Assembly: GCF_013387495.1 (NCBI RefSeq)
Contig: NZ_JABZEE010000001.1
Span: 186,001 to 250,000 of the forward strand
Direction of reading: 5' to 3'
Length of the DNA stretch: 64,000 nucleotides
Origin: Streptomyces sp. PKU-EA00015
GTDB taxonomy: Bacteria; Actinomycetota; Actinomycetes; Streptomycetales; Streptomycetaceae
Part shown: piece after piece, positions 1-7,837 of the stretch
Layout: each line of letters starts with the position of its first letter
How positions within the stretch are numbered: the stretch's first letter is position 1
Program-made: the position numbers and the translations under genes
The notes under the pieces: model-generated
The model's database searches: none
What the model was told of the DNA's origin: nothing
What the model saw: the letters and a program-made list of their open reading frames with translations, nothing else

Positions 1-760
1 CGATCGTGCGGGCGAGCTGCTGTGCGGCGGGGGTGATCGCGTTGGGCAGCGCGTGCGCGTACCGGATGCGCGTGCCCGGGATTCCGTAGCGGCGGGCCTG
101 AGCGACGTACGGCGATGCCAGCGCGTCGATCATCCCGGCGCGTACGAGCCGTGCCAGGGAACACACCGGCCGGGACAGCAGGACGAGGACGGGCAGCACC
201 AGGGCGGCGGGGTGCGCGAGCAGATCGGTGTCGTAGCCGACGGCGGTCGGTGGCAGCCAGCCCAGACGCAGGGCGAAGACCGTGATCAGCAGCACCCCGA
301 AGGCGAACTCCGGCACCGCGTACACCCCCAGCGTGGCCGAGCTGACGACCCGGTCCACGAGTCGCCCTTCATGGCGGGCCGCCAGTACACCGAGGCCGAC
401 GCCGACCGGCACCAGGAGCGCCACCGTGAGGACGGCGAGCAGCACGGTCGGCCCGAGGCCGTCTGCGATGTACGTGCTGACGGGCCGCCCGGAGGCCAGG
501 GAGGTGCCGAAGTCGCAGTGCGTCAGCCCGGCAGCCCAGTCCGCGAGACGTTCGTGGGCCGGCCGGTCCAGCTCCATCGCCTCGCGGATGGCGGCGATCC
601 GCTCCGGGTCGGGCTGGTCACCGGCGAGCGCCACGGCGGCGTCGCCCGGCAACGCCTCCGTGAGGGCGAAGACGAGCAGCACGACGGCCGCCGTCTGCCC
701 CACCCCGAGCAGCAGCCGCCGAGCGACCCAGGAGCGCAGACCCGGTCCGGGTCCGCTCAC
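1..760 (-). CDS. ABC transporter permease, DppB/NikB/CntB type (3' end outside window)
   Basis: This is an inner-membrane permease of a peptide/nickel/opine-type ABC importer; about 253 residues are present and the C-terminus lies beyond base 1. The N-terminus MSGPGPGLRSWVARRLLLG leads into TM1 (AAVVLLVFALTEALPGD), with the GD-A-V-ALAGDQPDPERIAAIRE stretch typical of DppB proteins. Further hydrophobic segments are LLAVLTVALLVPVGVGLGV and FAFGVLLITVFAL. The EAA-like loop (LVRAGMIDALASPYVAQARRYG) is near the window edge. The start is GTG; its GTGA overlaps the stop of the upstream substrate-binding gene by 4 nt, so the two are translationally coupled. Substrate specificity cannot be read from the permease alone. 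The Zur-like box upstream of the operon suggests a metal or metal-chelate. Confidence 0.88.
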   Translation of the reverse strand, partial: MSGPGPGLRSWVARRLLLGVGQTAAVVLLVFALTEALPGDAAVALAGDQPDPERIAAIREAMELDRPAHERLADWAAGLTHCDFGTSLASGRPVSTYIADGLGPTVLLAVLTVALLVPVGVGLGVLAARHEGRLVDRVVSSATLGVYAVPEFAFGVLLITVFALRLGWLPPTAVGYDTDLLAHPAALVLPVLVLLSRPVCSLARLVRAGMIDALASPYVAQARRYGIPGTRIRYAHALPNAITPAAQQLARTI

Positions 761-2351
761 GCCAGCCACACCTTGTCGAACCGTGCCCAGTCGAGGGAGT
801 TCGCGGGCGCCTTGACATCGACACCCCGGACGTTACGGGCGGTGCCGAGGATCCAGTCGGCGAAGCCCCAGACCAGGAAGCCGCCTTCGGCGTGCAGGCG
901 GCGCTGCATCCGGTCGTAGACGGCGGCGCGAGCGTTCTTGTCCTTGGTGGACTGCGCCTGCTGGTACAGGGCGTCGAAGTCCTTGTGCTGCCACTTGGTG
1001 GCGTTGGTGGTGGAACCGGTGAGCAGGCGCTGGGAGATGTGGGCCTCGATGGGCATGGCGCCGGAGCGGTAGGAGCAGAGGGTGCCGGAGTCGAGGATGT
1101 CCTTCCAGTAGCTGTCCTTGCTGCCGGTCCTGATCGTGACGGTGACGCCCGCCTTGGCCGCCTGGTCGCGGAAGATGGTCGCGGCCTCGGTGAATCCGGC
1201 GGCGACGGGCGAGGTGTCCAGGGTGACCTTGAGCCCCTCGGCGCCGGCCTGCCCGAGCAGCGCCTTGGCCCTGTCGAGGTCCTGTTCGCGCTGCGGCAGG
1301 CCGGCGGCGTAGTACTCGTAGCCCTTGCCGAACAGGTCGTTGCCGATCTCGCCCGCGCCGGACAGGGCGCCGTCGACCAGCTCCTTGCGGTCGGCGATCA
1401 GGAAGAACGCCTCGCGGACCCGCTTGTCGTCGAAGGGCGGCCGGTCGGTCTTCATGGCGAACGACTGCATGGCGCTGTTGCGCAGCCGGACGATCTCGAT
1501 CTGCCCCTTGCCCTCGTGGGCGCGTGCGGTGGTGGGGTTGAGTTCGTGGGCGTACTCGATCTGGCCGCCGAGGAGTGCGTTGACACGTGCGGACTCCTCG
1601 TTGGCGACGATGAACTCCAGCTCGTCGAGGTGCGGGGCGCCGTCCCAGTAGGCGTCGTTGCGCTTGAAGACGGCGGACCGGCCGGGGGCGAAGGAGACGA
1701 AGCGGAACGGCCCGCTGCCGACCGGCTTCCTGTCGAAGTCCTGAGCGCCGTCGGGGACGACGTACGCGCCGAACGCGGCGAGGACGTTGGGGAATTCGGC
1801 AGTCGGCCGCTTGAGGACGAACTCGATGGTCCGCTCGTCGAGGGCGCGGCTGGCCTTCAGGTCGATGGGCTCCAAAGACGCCTTGGCGCGGAACGCCTTC
1901 TCAGGGTCGGTGATGCGGCGGTAGCTGTAGAGGACGTCCTGGGCGGTGACGGGCTTGCCGTCGTGGAAGGTGGCCTCGCGCAGGGTGACCTTCCAGCGGG
2001 CCATGCTCGCGTCCGGCTCCCATGCGGTGGCCAGGCGCGGCTGGGCGGACAGGTCGGGCCCGTAGTCGGCGAGTTTGTCGAAGAGCGCCTTGGCGCGGGC
2101 CACGTCGGCGAACAGGTTGCTCAGGTGCGGGTCGAGGGTCTCGCTGCCGCCACCACCGGCGAAGGCGGCGCGCAGCCGTCCACCGCGCCGGGGCTTGCCG
2201 TCCCCCTTCCCGGAGGCGCCGGGCTCGCCGGAGGCACCGGCACAACCGCTGAGGGCGAGCGCGCCGAGGCCGGCCCCCCTCCGGCAGCGGCGAGGAAGCC
2301 GCGGCGGCGCAGACCGGGGAAGCGGGGATCGGTGACGGGGGTTTCGCGCAT
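757..2351 (-). pseudogene. ABC transporter substrate-binding lipoprotein (DppA/NikA/CntA type), frameshifted in signal peptide
   Basis: Family 5 extracellular solute-binding protein. The mature part is complete: the TLDPHLSNLF start region, the LATAWEPD motif, the VRVNALLGGQ-type middle, and a C-terminus ending NSLDWARFDKVWLA. The leader is split across two frames. ATG at 2351, preceded by AAGGA, opens MRETPVTDPRFPGLRRRGFL, a twin-arginine leader. The rest of the leader (GLGALALSGC, a lipobox) is in the +1-shifted frame that continues to the stop. One extra G in the run of six Gs (C-run 2274-2279 on the plus strand) would restore one Tat-lipoprotein of about 531 residues. This is either a real frameshift, phase-variable slippage or a sequencing error in the homopolymer. 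The gene sits 63 bp below the MFS fragment and overlaps the permease by 4 nt. Confidence 0.8.
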
Positions 2352-2414
2352 GTCGGTGTCCTTGGTTGTACGAGCGGATATCGGACCGCGGGGGGCGGCA
2401 GCGAGCACGTGGGA

Positions 2415-2753
2415 TCAGCGGCCGTGCGTCAGGCGGGCGAGGAGGTGCAGCCGGTCGGTGTCGGCCGCCGCGGCGGACTGGTCTGCGGCGGTCAGGTCGC
2501 CATCCCGCCACGGCGGCTCGGTGCAGGGCCGGTCCGATGCCGATCCGCCGATGAGAAACAGGCCCTGCTGACTCAGGTTGCGCACGCCGGGCACGATGCC
2601 GGCGACCACCGCGGACATCCCCAGGTCCTCGCTCAAGTGCAACGCGAGACAAGGGATCAACAGATAGAAGCCGCCGGTGCTGACACCGAATTGATTGACC
2701 AGGAGGAGGCGAAGCGCCAGGAGGAAACCGCGCAACTCGCGCCATGCCCTCAC
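2415..2753 (-). pseudogene. MFS transporter, internally deleted remnant
   Basis: 112 codons from a GTG start. The first ~75 residues are a clear major-facilitator N-terminus: TM1 (LLLVNQFGVSTGGFYLLIP), a second segment (SAVVAGIVPGVRNLSQQG), then the loop-2/3 signature GLFLIGGSASDR. The frame then continues into an unrelated hydrophilic tail ending in DRLHLLARLTHGR. A full MFS protein has 12 TM helices and about 400 residues, so TM3 to TM12 are missing. The short hydrophilic tail could be the native C-terminus brought next to the N-terminus by an internal deletion. It is the first gene after the Zur-like box and precedes the substrate-binding gene. In opine-metallophore loci an MFS exporter (CntE) accompanies this kind of importer, so a lost metallophore exporter is a reasonable inference but is not shown. 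Confidence 0.6.
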
Positions 2754-2864
2754 GGCTGATGCCCCGTTCCCTCGGTACGCCGACAGACCCCGAGGCCGGG
2801 TTCCGGCTCGCCCGTGGGCGCCGACGCCTTCCCGGTGTGCCTGTCTTGCGAGGTCAAGCTTTAT

Positions 2865-2879
2865 CGATAATCGTTTTCA
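2865..2879 (-). promoter_or_regulatory. Zur-box-like operator
   Basis: On the minus strand the 15-mer TGAAAACGATTATCG matches the Streptomyces Zur consensus as I recall it (TGAAAAYGATTTTCA) at 13 of 15 positions. It lies in an AT-rich island within very GC-rich DNA, about 110 bp upstream of the MFS remnant and its ABC operon. Zur would make the operon zinc-repressed. A Fur-family iron or nickel regulator is an alternative. Only one box was seen. Confidence 0.45.
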
Positions 2880-3074
2880 TTGTCATCTGGCATGCTGCTA
2901 CCTGGTCAGCCCGCTCGCCCGCCGAGCGGCGCGGCATCCCGCCGGTGACCGGGCGACCCGGCGGGCTGGGCCCGCGGCGGCACATGCAGGAGCCGGCGTC
3001 GGCGCGCGAGGCTGCGACGCCGATCGGCCGCCCCACAACCCGGCGGCTCGCCGTGGTACGGGCCTTCATGAGGA

Positions 3075-3359
3075 GTGGCCGTACTCCCAGCAGGACTGCT
3101 CGCGGCCTCGCCCGCGCACAGCGCGGACCGCTCCGACGCCCACCTCGCCCCAGCACAGGTGCGTGCCGCAAAGGGTGCTGCGTCGAACGAGTCGTCCCTC
3201 CCGCATGGCACGGTGACGGCCGGGCAGACCGAAGCCCGCCTCGTGTCTCCGGGCAGTCGGCGGAACGGCGGCCGCGCCGAGCTGAGAGCATCGACAGCCG
3301 AGGACCGTGAAGCGGGAACGTATGCGCACCGCACCGCCCATGCGATGAGGAGGACCTGA
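3075..3359 (+). CDS. Hypothetical small exported protein (doubtful)
   Basis: 94 codons from GTG. The first residues VAVLPAGLLAASPAHSA read like the hydrophobic core and cleavage region of a secretion signal that lacks its basic N-region. The remainder is hydrophilic with no family I recognise. Its TGA overlaps the ATG of the next gene as TGATG, which favours translational coupling. An out-of-frame ATG seven bases upstream (MRSGR) could supply the missing N-region only if there were a frameshift. It may be a decayed gene. The interval from 2890 to here holds nothing else I can support. Confidence 0.25.
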   Translation: MAVLPAGLLAASPAHSADRSDAHLAPAQVRAAKGAASNESSLPHGTVTAGQTEARLVSPGSRRNGGRAELRASTAEDREAGTYAHRTAHAMRRT

Positions 3360-4090
3360 TGAATGCCGCCGAAGAAGGACGGCAACAGCTGGACGCGGTC
3401 AGCGTTCTCAACGCCAAGACGACGCTCCTCCAGCTCCTCGCGCGGGCGGGCGTCTACTCCGGGGACGCGGAGGAGCTGATCGGACTCGTCGAGGCCGGTG
3501 CCCTCGCCCTCGCGCACAGGGAGCTCAGCGGAATCGGGCGGACCGCGCCGGCGGACAAGGGCGATCTCTACGAGTCCGGCCGGCTCGACGGCGCCCAGGC
3601 CGTCGCCGACGCCCTCGGCGCCATCGCCGAACGAGCGCTGCAACACGTCGTCGGCTCCGACCCGTCGGCCGGCTCTCCCGACCATCGTCCTCCTGTCCGG
3701 AGGATGGAGGTGGAGCGGGCGAAGGTGGCGGTCACGCCCCTCTACCTGTCGTTCACCGCGGCCTCCGACCTCGATCCCGAGGTCACGGAACAGGTGCTCA
3801 CCGCCGTCCTCGGCACGATGACCTCCAGGCAACGGGCCGCTTACGCCGGGCTGCTGGCGGATTTCGCCTCCGCCAATCGGGTGCGCCTGGAGCGGCTCTA
3901 CGCGGGCTACGGGCCCGGCAGCAGCATCGCGATCCACGGCCGCTACTCCCTCATCCACTCCCCGACCAGCATCGCCGTGCTGGAGCGACTCGCCACCGCG
4001 CCGTCTGCGCTACGGGAGGAGTGGGACGCCGCCGAGCTGCCGCCCGCGTGGCTGGACGGGCTGACAACGGCCTGGGGGTCGCCGGCCTGA
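3359..4090 (+). CDS. Hypothetical protein
   Basis: 243 residues, ATG start preceded by a strong GAGGAGG site 5-8 nt upstream. I do not recognise the family. There is no signal peptide or TM helix. The N-terminal half is helical and acidic (GDAEELIGLVEAGALALAHREL), the middle has an RAKVAVTPLYLSF strand-like stretch, and the C-terminal half is helical (DPEVTEQVLTAVLGTMTSRQ). Codon usage is normal for the window, so it is almost certainly expressed protein. It is separated by 185 bp from the downstream PstS-like gene and appears to be transcribed on its own or with the small upstream frame. Confidence 0.8.
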   Translation: MNAAEEGRQQLDAVSVLNAKTTLLQLLARAGVYSGDAEELIGLVEAGALALAHRELSGIGRTAPADKGDLYESGRLDGAQAVADALGAIAERALQHVVGSDPSAGSPDHRPPVRRMEVERAKVAVTPLYLSFTAASDLDPEVTEQVLTAVLGTMTSRQRAAYAGLLADFASANRVRLERLYAGYGPGSSIAIHGRYSLIHSPTSIAVLERLATAPSALREEWDAAELPPAWLDGLTTAWGSPA

Positions 4091-4202
4091 CCGTCGACGG
4101 CCCCCGCCCGCGACCGCGACGCGCTCCAGTGACTCTCGCCCCACGGGCACAGCAGGCCGGTATCGACTTCGGGACCGAAGAATACCTGAACGACGCCCGC
4201 CG

Positions 4203-4225
4203 TTTGCCTGGGCGTCACCGAACCA
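4203..4225 (+). promoter_or_regulatory. Weak PHO-box-like direct repeat
   Basis: Two heptamers spaced 11 bp apart (GTTTGCC and CGTCACC) each match the Streptomyces PhoP repeat GTTCACC at 5 of 7 positions, about 55 bp upstream of the PstS-like start. The match is weak, and the call rests mainly on the nature of the downstream gene. Confidence 0.22.
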
Positions 4226-4275
4226 GCATCCATGTCGGAAAACATCTGTGTCCCTGGCTCGGGGAGGGAACGCAA

Positions 4276-5400
4276 GTGCGGCAGGGACGGATCAATCGGC
4301 TACGTCGGTTCGGCGCGGGGCTGGCGGCCTTGGCAGGCGCCGCGTCGCTGTCCGCGTGCGGGACCGGTGCGACCGGCGACGGCGAGCAGGCTGCCGCCAA
4401 GGCGCCGAGCGACATCGTCTGCGCGCAGAAGGGGCAGCTACCGGCGTCGGGCTCCACCGCCCAGCAGAACGCGATGAGGCACTGGATGCGGGAGTACCAG
4501 CAGGCGTGCCCTGGCGTGCAGATCCGCTACGTGGCCATCGGTTCGGGCGGCGGTGTCGCCCAGTTCCTGCGCGGTGCGACGGTGCTGGCCGGCACGGACA
4601 GCGCGCTGAAGCCGGACGAGGTCGAGGCGTCCCGCCAGTCCTGCCCCGGGGGCCGGGCCATAGACCTGCCCATGGTGGGCGGGCCGATCGCCGTCGGCTA
4701 CAACGTCGACGGCGTGGAGGATCTGGTCCTCGACGCGCCGACGCTCGCCAAGATCTTCGACTCGGAGATCACCACGTGGGACGCCCCGGAGATCCGGCGG
4801 CTGAATCCCGGCGTCGCGCTGCCGCCGACCCCCATCAGCGCGGTGCACCGCTCCGACGGTTCGGGCACCACGCAGAACTTCAACGCCTATCTGGGCGCCG
4901 CGGCCCCAGAGGACTGGCCCTACGAGGCGGAGAAGGCGTGGCAGGCCAAGGGGGGCCACTCGGCGGCGGGTTCCGACGGCGTGGCCTCGCAGGTGTACAC
5001 CACGGACGGCGCCATCGGGTACTTCGAGTTGTCCTCCGCCGCGGAGGAGAGGATTCCCACGGTCAGGCTGGACACCGGTGCGCCGGAGCCCGTCGCCGTC
5101 TCGGCGAAGGCGGCGTCGGCGGGCATCGCCGCGGCCGAGGTGGGTGCCGGCGGCGGCAAGGACCTGACGGTGGAGTTCGACTACGCGACCGAGGCCCCGG
5201 GGGCGTACCCGCTGGTCCAGGTCACGTACGAGGTCGTCTGCGACAAGGGCACACCGGCCGCGGCGCTCCCGGCCCTCAAGTCCTTCCTCACGTACACGGC
5301 GGGCAAGGAGGGCCAGAACCAGCTGGCGAAGCTGCACTACGCACCCTTGCCGCCGGCGCTGGCCGCCCGGGTGCGGGACGTGGTGGCAAGCCTGTCCTGA
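4276..5400 (+). CDS. pstS: PstS-family phosphate-binding lipoprotein (orphan)
   Basis: 374 residues. The GTG start is chosen for the GGGAGGGAA site 9 nt upstream and because it begins a clean lipoprotein leader: RLRRF charged region, hydrophobic core, lipobox LSAC. The mature protein has the PstS phosphate-contact motifs in order: GSTAQQNAM, then IGSGGGVAQFLRG, the TDSALKPDE segment (TD-S in place of SDxxL), PMVGGPIAVGYN, and RSDGSGTTQNF. The C-terminal PLVQVTYEVVC strand and the FLTYTAGKEGQNQLAKLHYAPLP tail are also typical. Ligand is therefore likely phosphate, bound outside the membrane. No pstC, pstA or pstB follows, so this is a stand-alone copy that would have to work with a Pst permease encoded elsewhere or act as a sensor or scavenging lipoprotein. 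Confidence 0.9.
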   Translation: MRQGRINRLRRFGAGLAALAGAASLSACGTGATGDGEQAAAKAPSDIVCAQKGQLPASGSTAQQNAMRHWMREYQQACPGVQIRYVAIGSGGGVAQFLRGATVLAGTDSALKPDEVEASRQSCPGGRAIDLPMVGGPIAVGYNVDGVEDLVLDAPTLAKIFDSEITTWDAPEIRRLNPGVALPPTPISAVHRSDGSGTTQNFNAYLGAAAPEDWPYEAEKAWQAKGGHSAAGSDGVASQVYTTDGAIGYFELSSAAEERIPTVRLDTGAPEPVAVSAKAASAGIAAAEVGAGGGKDLTVEFDYATEAPGAYPLVQVTYEVVCDKGTPAAALPALKSFLTYTAGKEGQNQLAKLHYAPLPPALAARVRDVVASLS

Positions 5401-5443
5401 CGGGCGGGAGCGGCCACGGGACGTCGGTGCAGCGGACTACGGG

Positions 5444-5992
5444 TCACTCGTCGAAGGGGTCCTCGGACTCCGCGTCCGGGTCGGGCTCCGCCTGGTCCTT
5501 GGCGCGCTTGCCGACGACGGCTGCCGCCGCGAGCGCGCTGGCGAGGAAGGCTGCGGCGACCGTCCACGGCTGGTTGAAGCGGTGGCCGGTGACGTGGTCG
5601 AGCGAGTACCGGCCGGGACCGGCGACGCCGAGGGCCGCCGCCGAGAATCCGAGGAACGCCGGGTACTCGAAACCTCCGGACTGCGCGAAGAAGCCTGCCG
5701 GCGCGTGGACGGAGACGGCTCCGGCCATATTGCCCGCCGCCACGGCGCCGGCGGCCGGAGTCGCGAGCCCCAGGGCCAGCAGCACACCTCCGCCCGTCTC
5801 GGCGAGGCCGGCGGCGAGGGCGCTCCCCTTGGGCGGGTGGAACCCCATGGCCTCCATCCCCTTGCTGGTTCCCTCCAGGCCGCCTCCCCCGAACCAGCCG
5901 AAGAGCTTCTGCGTGCCGTGGGCGGCGAGCACGGCGCCGGTGCCGACCCGCAGGACGAAGAGTCCGACGTCACGGCGGTTGAAGGTGGTCAT
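5444..5992 (-). CDS. DoxX family membrane protein
   Basis: 182 residues with four hydrophobic segments and the DoxX signature near the N-terminus (GLFVLRVGTGAVLAAHGTQK followed by LFGWFGGGG). A GLAETGGGVLLALGLATP helix follows, then the FAQSGGFEYPAFLGFSAAAL region. The C-terminus is acidic (PDPDAESEDPFDE). The ATG has a GGGAGCA site upstream. DoxX proteins are small quinone- or thiosulfate-linked membrane proteins; the exact activity is not predictable here. It converges with the PstS-like gene, with 43 bp between stops and no clear terminator hairpin. Confidence 0.87.
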   Translation of the reverse strand: MTTFNRRDVGLFVLRVGTGAVLAAHGTQKLFGWFGGGGLEGTSKGMEAMGFHPPKGSALAAGLAETGGGVLLALGLATPAAGAVAAGNMAGAVSVHAPAGFFAQSGGFEYPAFLGFSAAALGVAGPGRYSLDHVTGHRFNQPWTVAAAFLASALAAAAVVGKRAKDQAEPDPDAESEDPFDE

Positions 5993-6267
5993 GGCTGCTC
6001 CCGGTGCGGACGACATGGGCGACGCCATCCACTCTCGGCCCGCCGGGCGTACGGGCCGCTGCGTTGCTGGTCCGTACGGGTGACGGGGCCACGGCGGGCC
6101 CGAGCGGGAGCATCCCCCGGCGGACGCGTGTCCTTCCGCGTTCCGGCGGCTCCGGGCGGCGGTGCTCGGGACAACTCCGTTCGCACGCTCACCTGTTGAG
6201 GTCTCTGACCTCGCCCGGAGCGGTCCGGGCCGGGTATGGCGGGACTTTCCCGACGAGGGGATCACCG

Positions 6268-6395
6268 TGCTCGGACACCGGCGCACCGACCAGCGGCTCG
6301 CGGCGAACGTCGGTGTACCGGTGCCCCGGCTCGGGGAGTGGGTGTCGGTACGGCTGCCGTTCCGCGACATCGTGCCGTTGGACGCCGTCTACTGA
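6268..6395 (+). other. Possible short coding remnant upstream of the alkA operon end
   Basis: A GTG with GAGGGG upstream opens a 42-codon frame (ending LPFRDIVPLDAVY). It runs 7 bp into the convergent Ada/AlkA gene and continues upstream in frame for about 100 bp without a stop. The motif GEWVSVRLPFRDIVPLD looks protein-like, perhaps a C-terminal fragment, but I cannot assign it. The rest of 5993-6388 shows nothing else. Confidence 0.2.
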
Positions 6396-7837
6396 CGGTC
6401 GTCCTCGGCTCCCCGCAGATGCTGCAGGGCGTACGAGCGCCACGGACGCCAGCGTTCCGGGTCGGCGCCGGCCGGCAGCGCAGGGTCGTCGGGCAGCAGT
6501 ACGTCCGGGTCGCCGAGGGCGTGCATGCGGATGCGGGCGGCCGTCGCCGCGTCGATGCCGGGGAGGGCGAGCAGACGGCGCTCGGTCTCCTCGCGGTCCG
6601 CGCCCGGGTCCAGCGTCAGGTCGCCGGAGGCGAGGGCGGTCGCCAGGGAACGCAGCGCCGGCGTACCGGCCTCCGTCAGGCTCTCGGCGCGTGGGAAGAG
6701 GCGGGTGAGGCCGCCGCTGGGGACGCACAGCTCCTCTCCGTACGCCGCCACGAGATCCGCCGCGGATCCGCCGGCCACGACCCGGATCGCGGCCTCGTGC
6801 GGGTCCGCCGCGCCCGGGACGCGCAGGCCGGGGCGGGCCGCGACCAGCGGGGCGAGGACGGGGTCGGCGCCGAGGCGGTCCGCGACCGCGCAGGGGTCGG
6901 CGTCCAGGTCGAACAAACGGCGCACGCGTTGCGTCGCCGTGGTCAGGTCGCGCAGGTCGGCGAGGTGCAGGCGGCACTCCAGCCAGCCACCGGGACCCGG
7001 CTGTTCGGACACCTCGGCGACTCCGGCGCCGCCGGGCAGGCGCAAGGTGCGCCGGTAGGTGCGCGAGCCGTCGTTGCCGACGACTTCCTCGACGCCCGGT
7101 ATCGAGCGGGCCGCCAGGTGGTCGACCATGTCGCGGGCGGCGTACGGGCCCCGGTAGGCCAGCCGCAGCGGGACGCCCGCGCCCCCGCCCGGCGCGAGGG
7201 CGCGTGCCGGGCGGGCGGAGCGCAGCTCGCTGGGGGTGGCGGCGTAGATCTCGCGGATGGTGTCGTTGAACTGCCGTACGCTCGCGAACCCGGCCGCGAA
7301 CGCGATCTCCGCGGCCTGAAGCGTCGTCGTCTGCAGCAGGACGCGTGCGGTGTGACCGCGCTGCGCGCGGGCCAGCGCCATGGGCCCCGCTCCCAGCTCG
7401 GCGTTGAGCTGGCGCTGCACCTGGCGGGCGCTGTAGCCGAGGCGGGTGGCGAGTCCCGCGACGCCCTCGCGGTCCACGACGCCGTCGCCGATGAGCCGCA
7501 TGGCGCGGCCGACGACGTCCGCGCGGACGTTCCATTCGGCGGAGCCCGGTACGGCGTCGGGGCGGCAGCGGCGGCAGGCGCGGTATCCGGCGCTCTGGGC
7601 GGCAGCGGCGGTGCGGTAGAAGGAGACGTTCCGGCGTTTGGGCGTGACCGCCGGGCAGCTCGGGCGGCAGTAGATGCCGGTGGTGGAGACGGCGAAGAAG
7701 AAGATGCCGTCGAAGCGGGCGTCGCGGCTGGTCACCGCCTGGTACCTGCTGTCCTCGGTCGGGGCCCCGGTGAGGACGTCCTCGGACCGTGTCCGCGCGG
7801 GGCGCCCGTCGGACGTCTGGCTGCCGTCGATGGTCAT
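6389..7837 (-). CDS. alkA: Ada/AlkA fusion: methylphosphotriester-sensing activator fused to 3-methyladenine DNA glycosylase
   Basis: 482 residues. Residues ~30-105 are an Ada metal-binding domain with zinc cysteines C57, C61, C88 and C91 (IYCRPSC and CRRC); C57 corresponds to the Ada methyl-acceptor cysteine. Residues ~105-190 are an AraC-type HTH (LGYSARQVQRQL, FAAGFASVRQFNDTIR). The C-terminal half is AlkA: an N-terminal AlkA sheet domain, then the helix-hairpin-helix LPGIDAATAARIRMHALGD and the catalytic aspartate in LLPDD. The protein should excise alkylated bases and, when methylated on C57, act as an inducer of the adaptive response. ATG at 7837 overlaps the stop of the oxidoreductase gene as ATGA. 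This places a DNA-repair gene at the end of what looks like a glycerol-3-phosphate oxidation operon. Confidence 0.93.
   Translation of the reverse strand: MTIDGSQTSDGRPARTRSEDVLTGAPTEDSRYQAVTSRDARFDGIFFFAVSTTGIYCRPSCPAVTPKRRNVSFYRTAAAAQSAGYRACRRCRPDAVPGSAEWNVRADVVGRAMRLIGDGVVDREGVAGLATRLGYSARQVQRQLNAELGAGPMALARAQRGHTARVLLQTTTLQAAEIAFAAGFASVRQFNDTIREIYAATPSELRSARPARALAPGGGAGVPLRLAYRGPYAARDMVDHLAARSIPGVEEVVGNDGSRTYRRTLRLPGGAGVAEVSEQPGPGGWLECRLHLADLRDLTTATQRVRRLFDLDADPCAVADRLGADPVLAPLVAARPGLRVPGAADPHEAAIRVVAGGSAADLVAAYGEELCVPSGGLTRLFPRAESLTEAGTPALRSLATALASGDLTLDPGADREETERRLLALPGIDAATAARIRMHALGDPDVLLPDDPALPAGADPERWRPWRSYALQHLRGAEDDRQ

Noticed and set aside
892..2571. 559-codon plus-strand frame opposite the substrate-binding protein
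   Set aside because: Composition is G/A/V/L/E-rich without motifs, the usual antisense shadow of a high-GC gene; the minus-strand product has clear family motifs.
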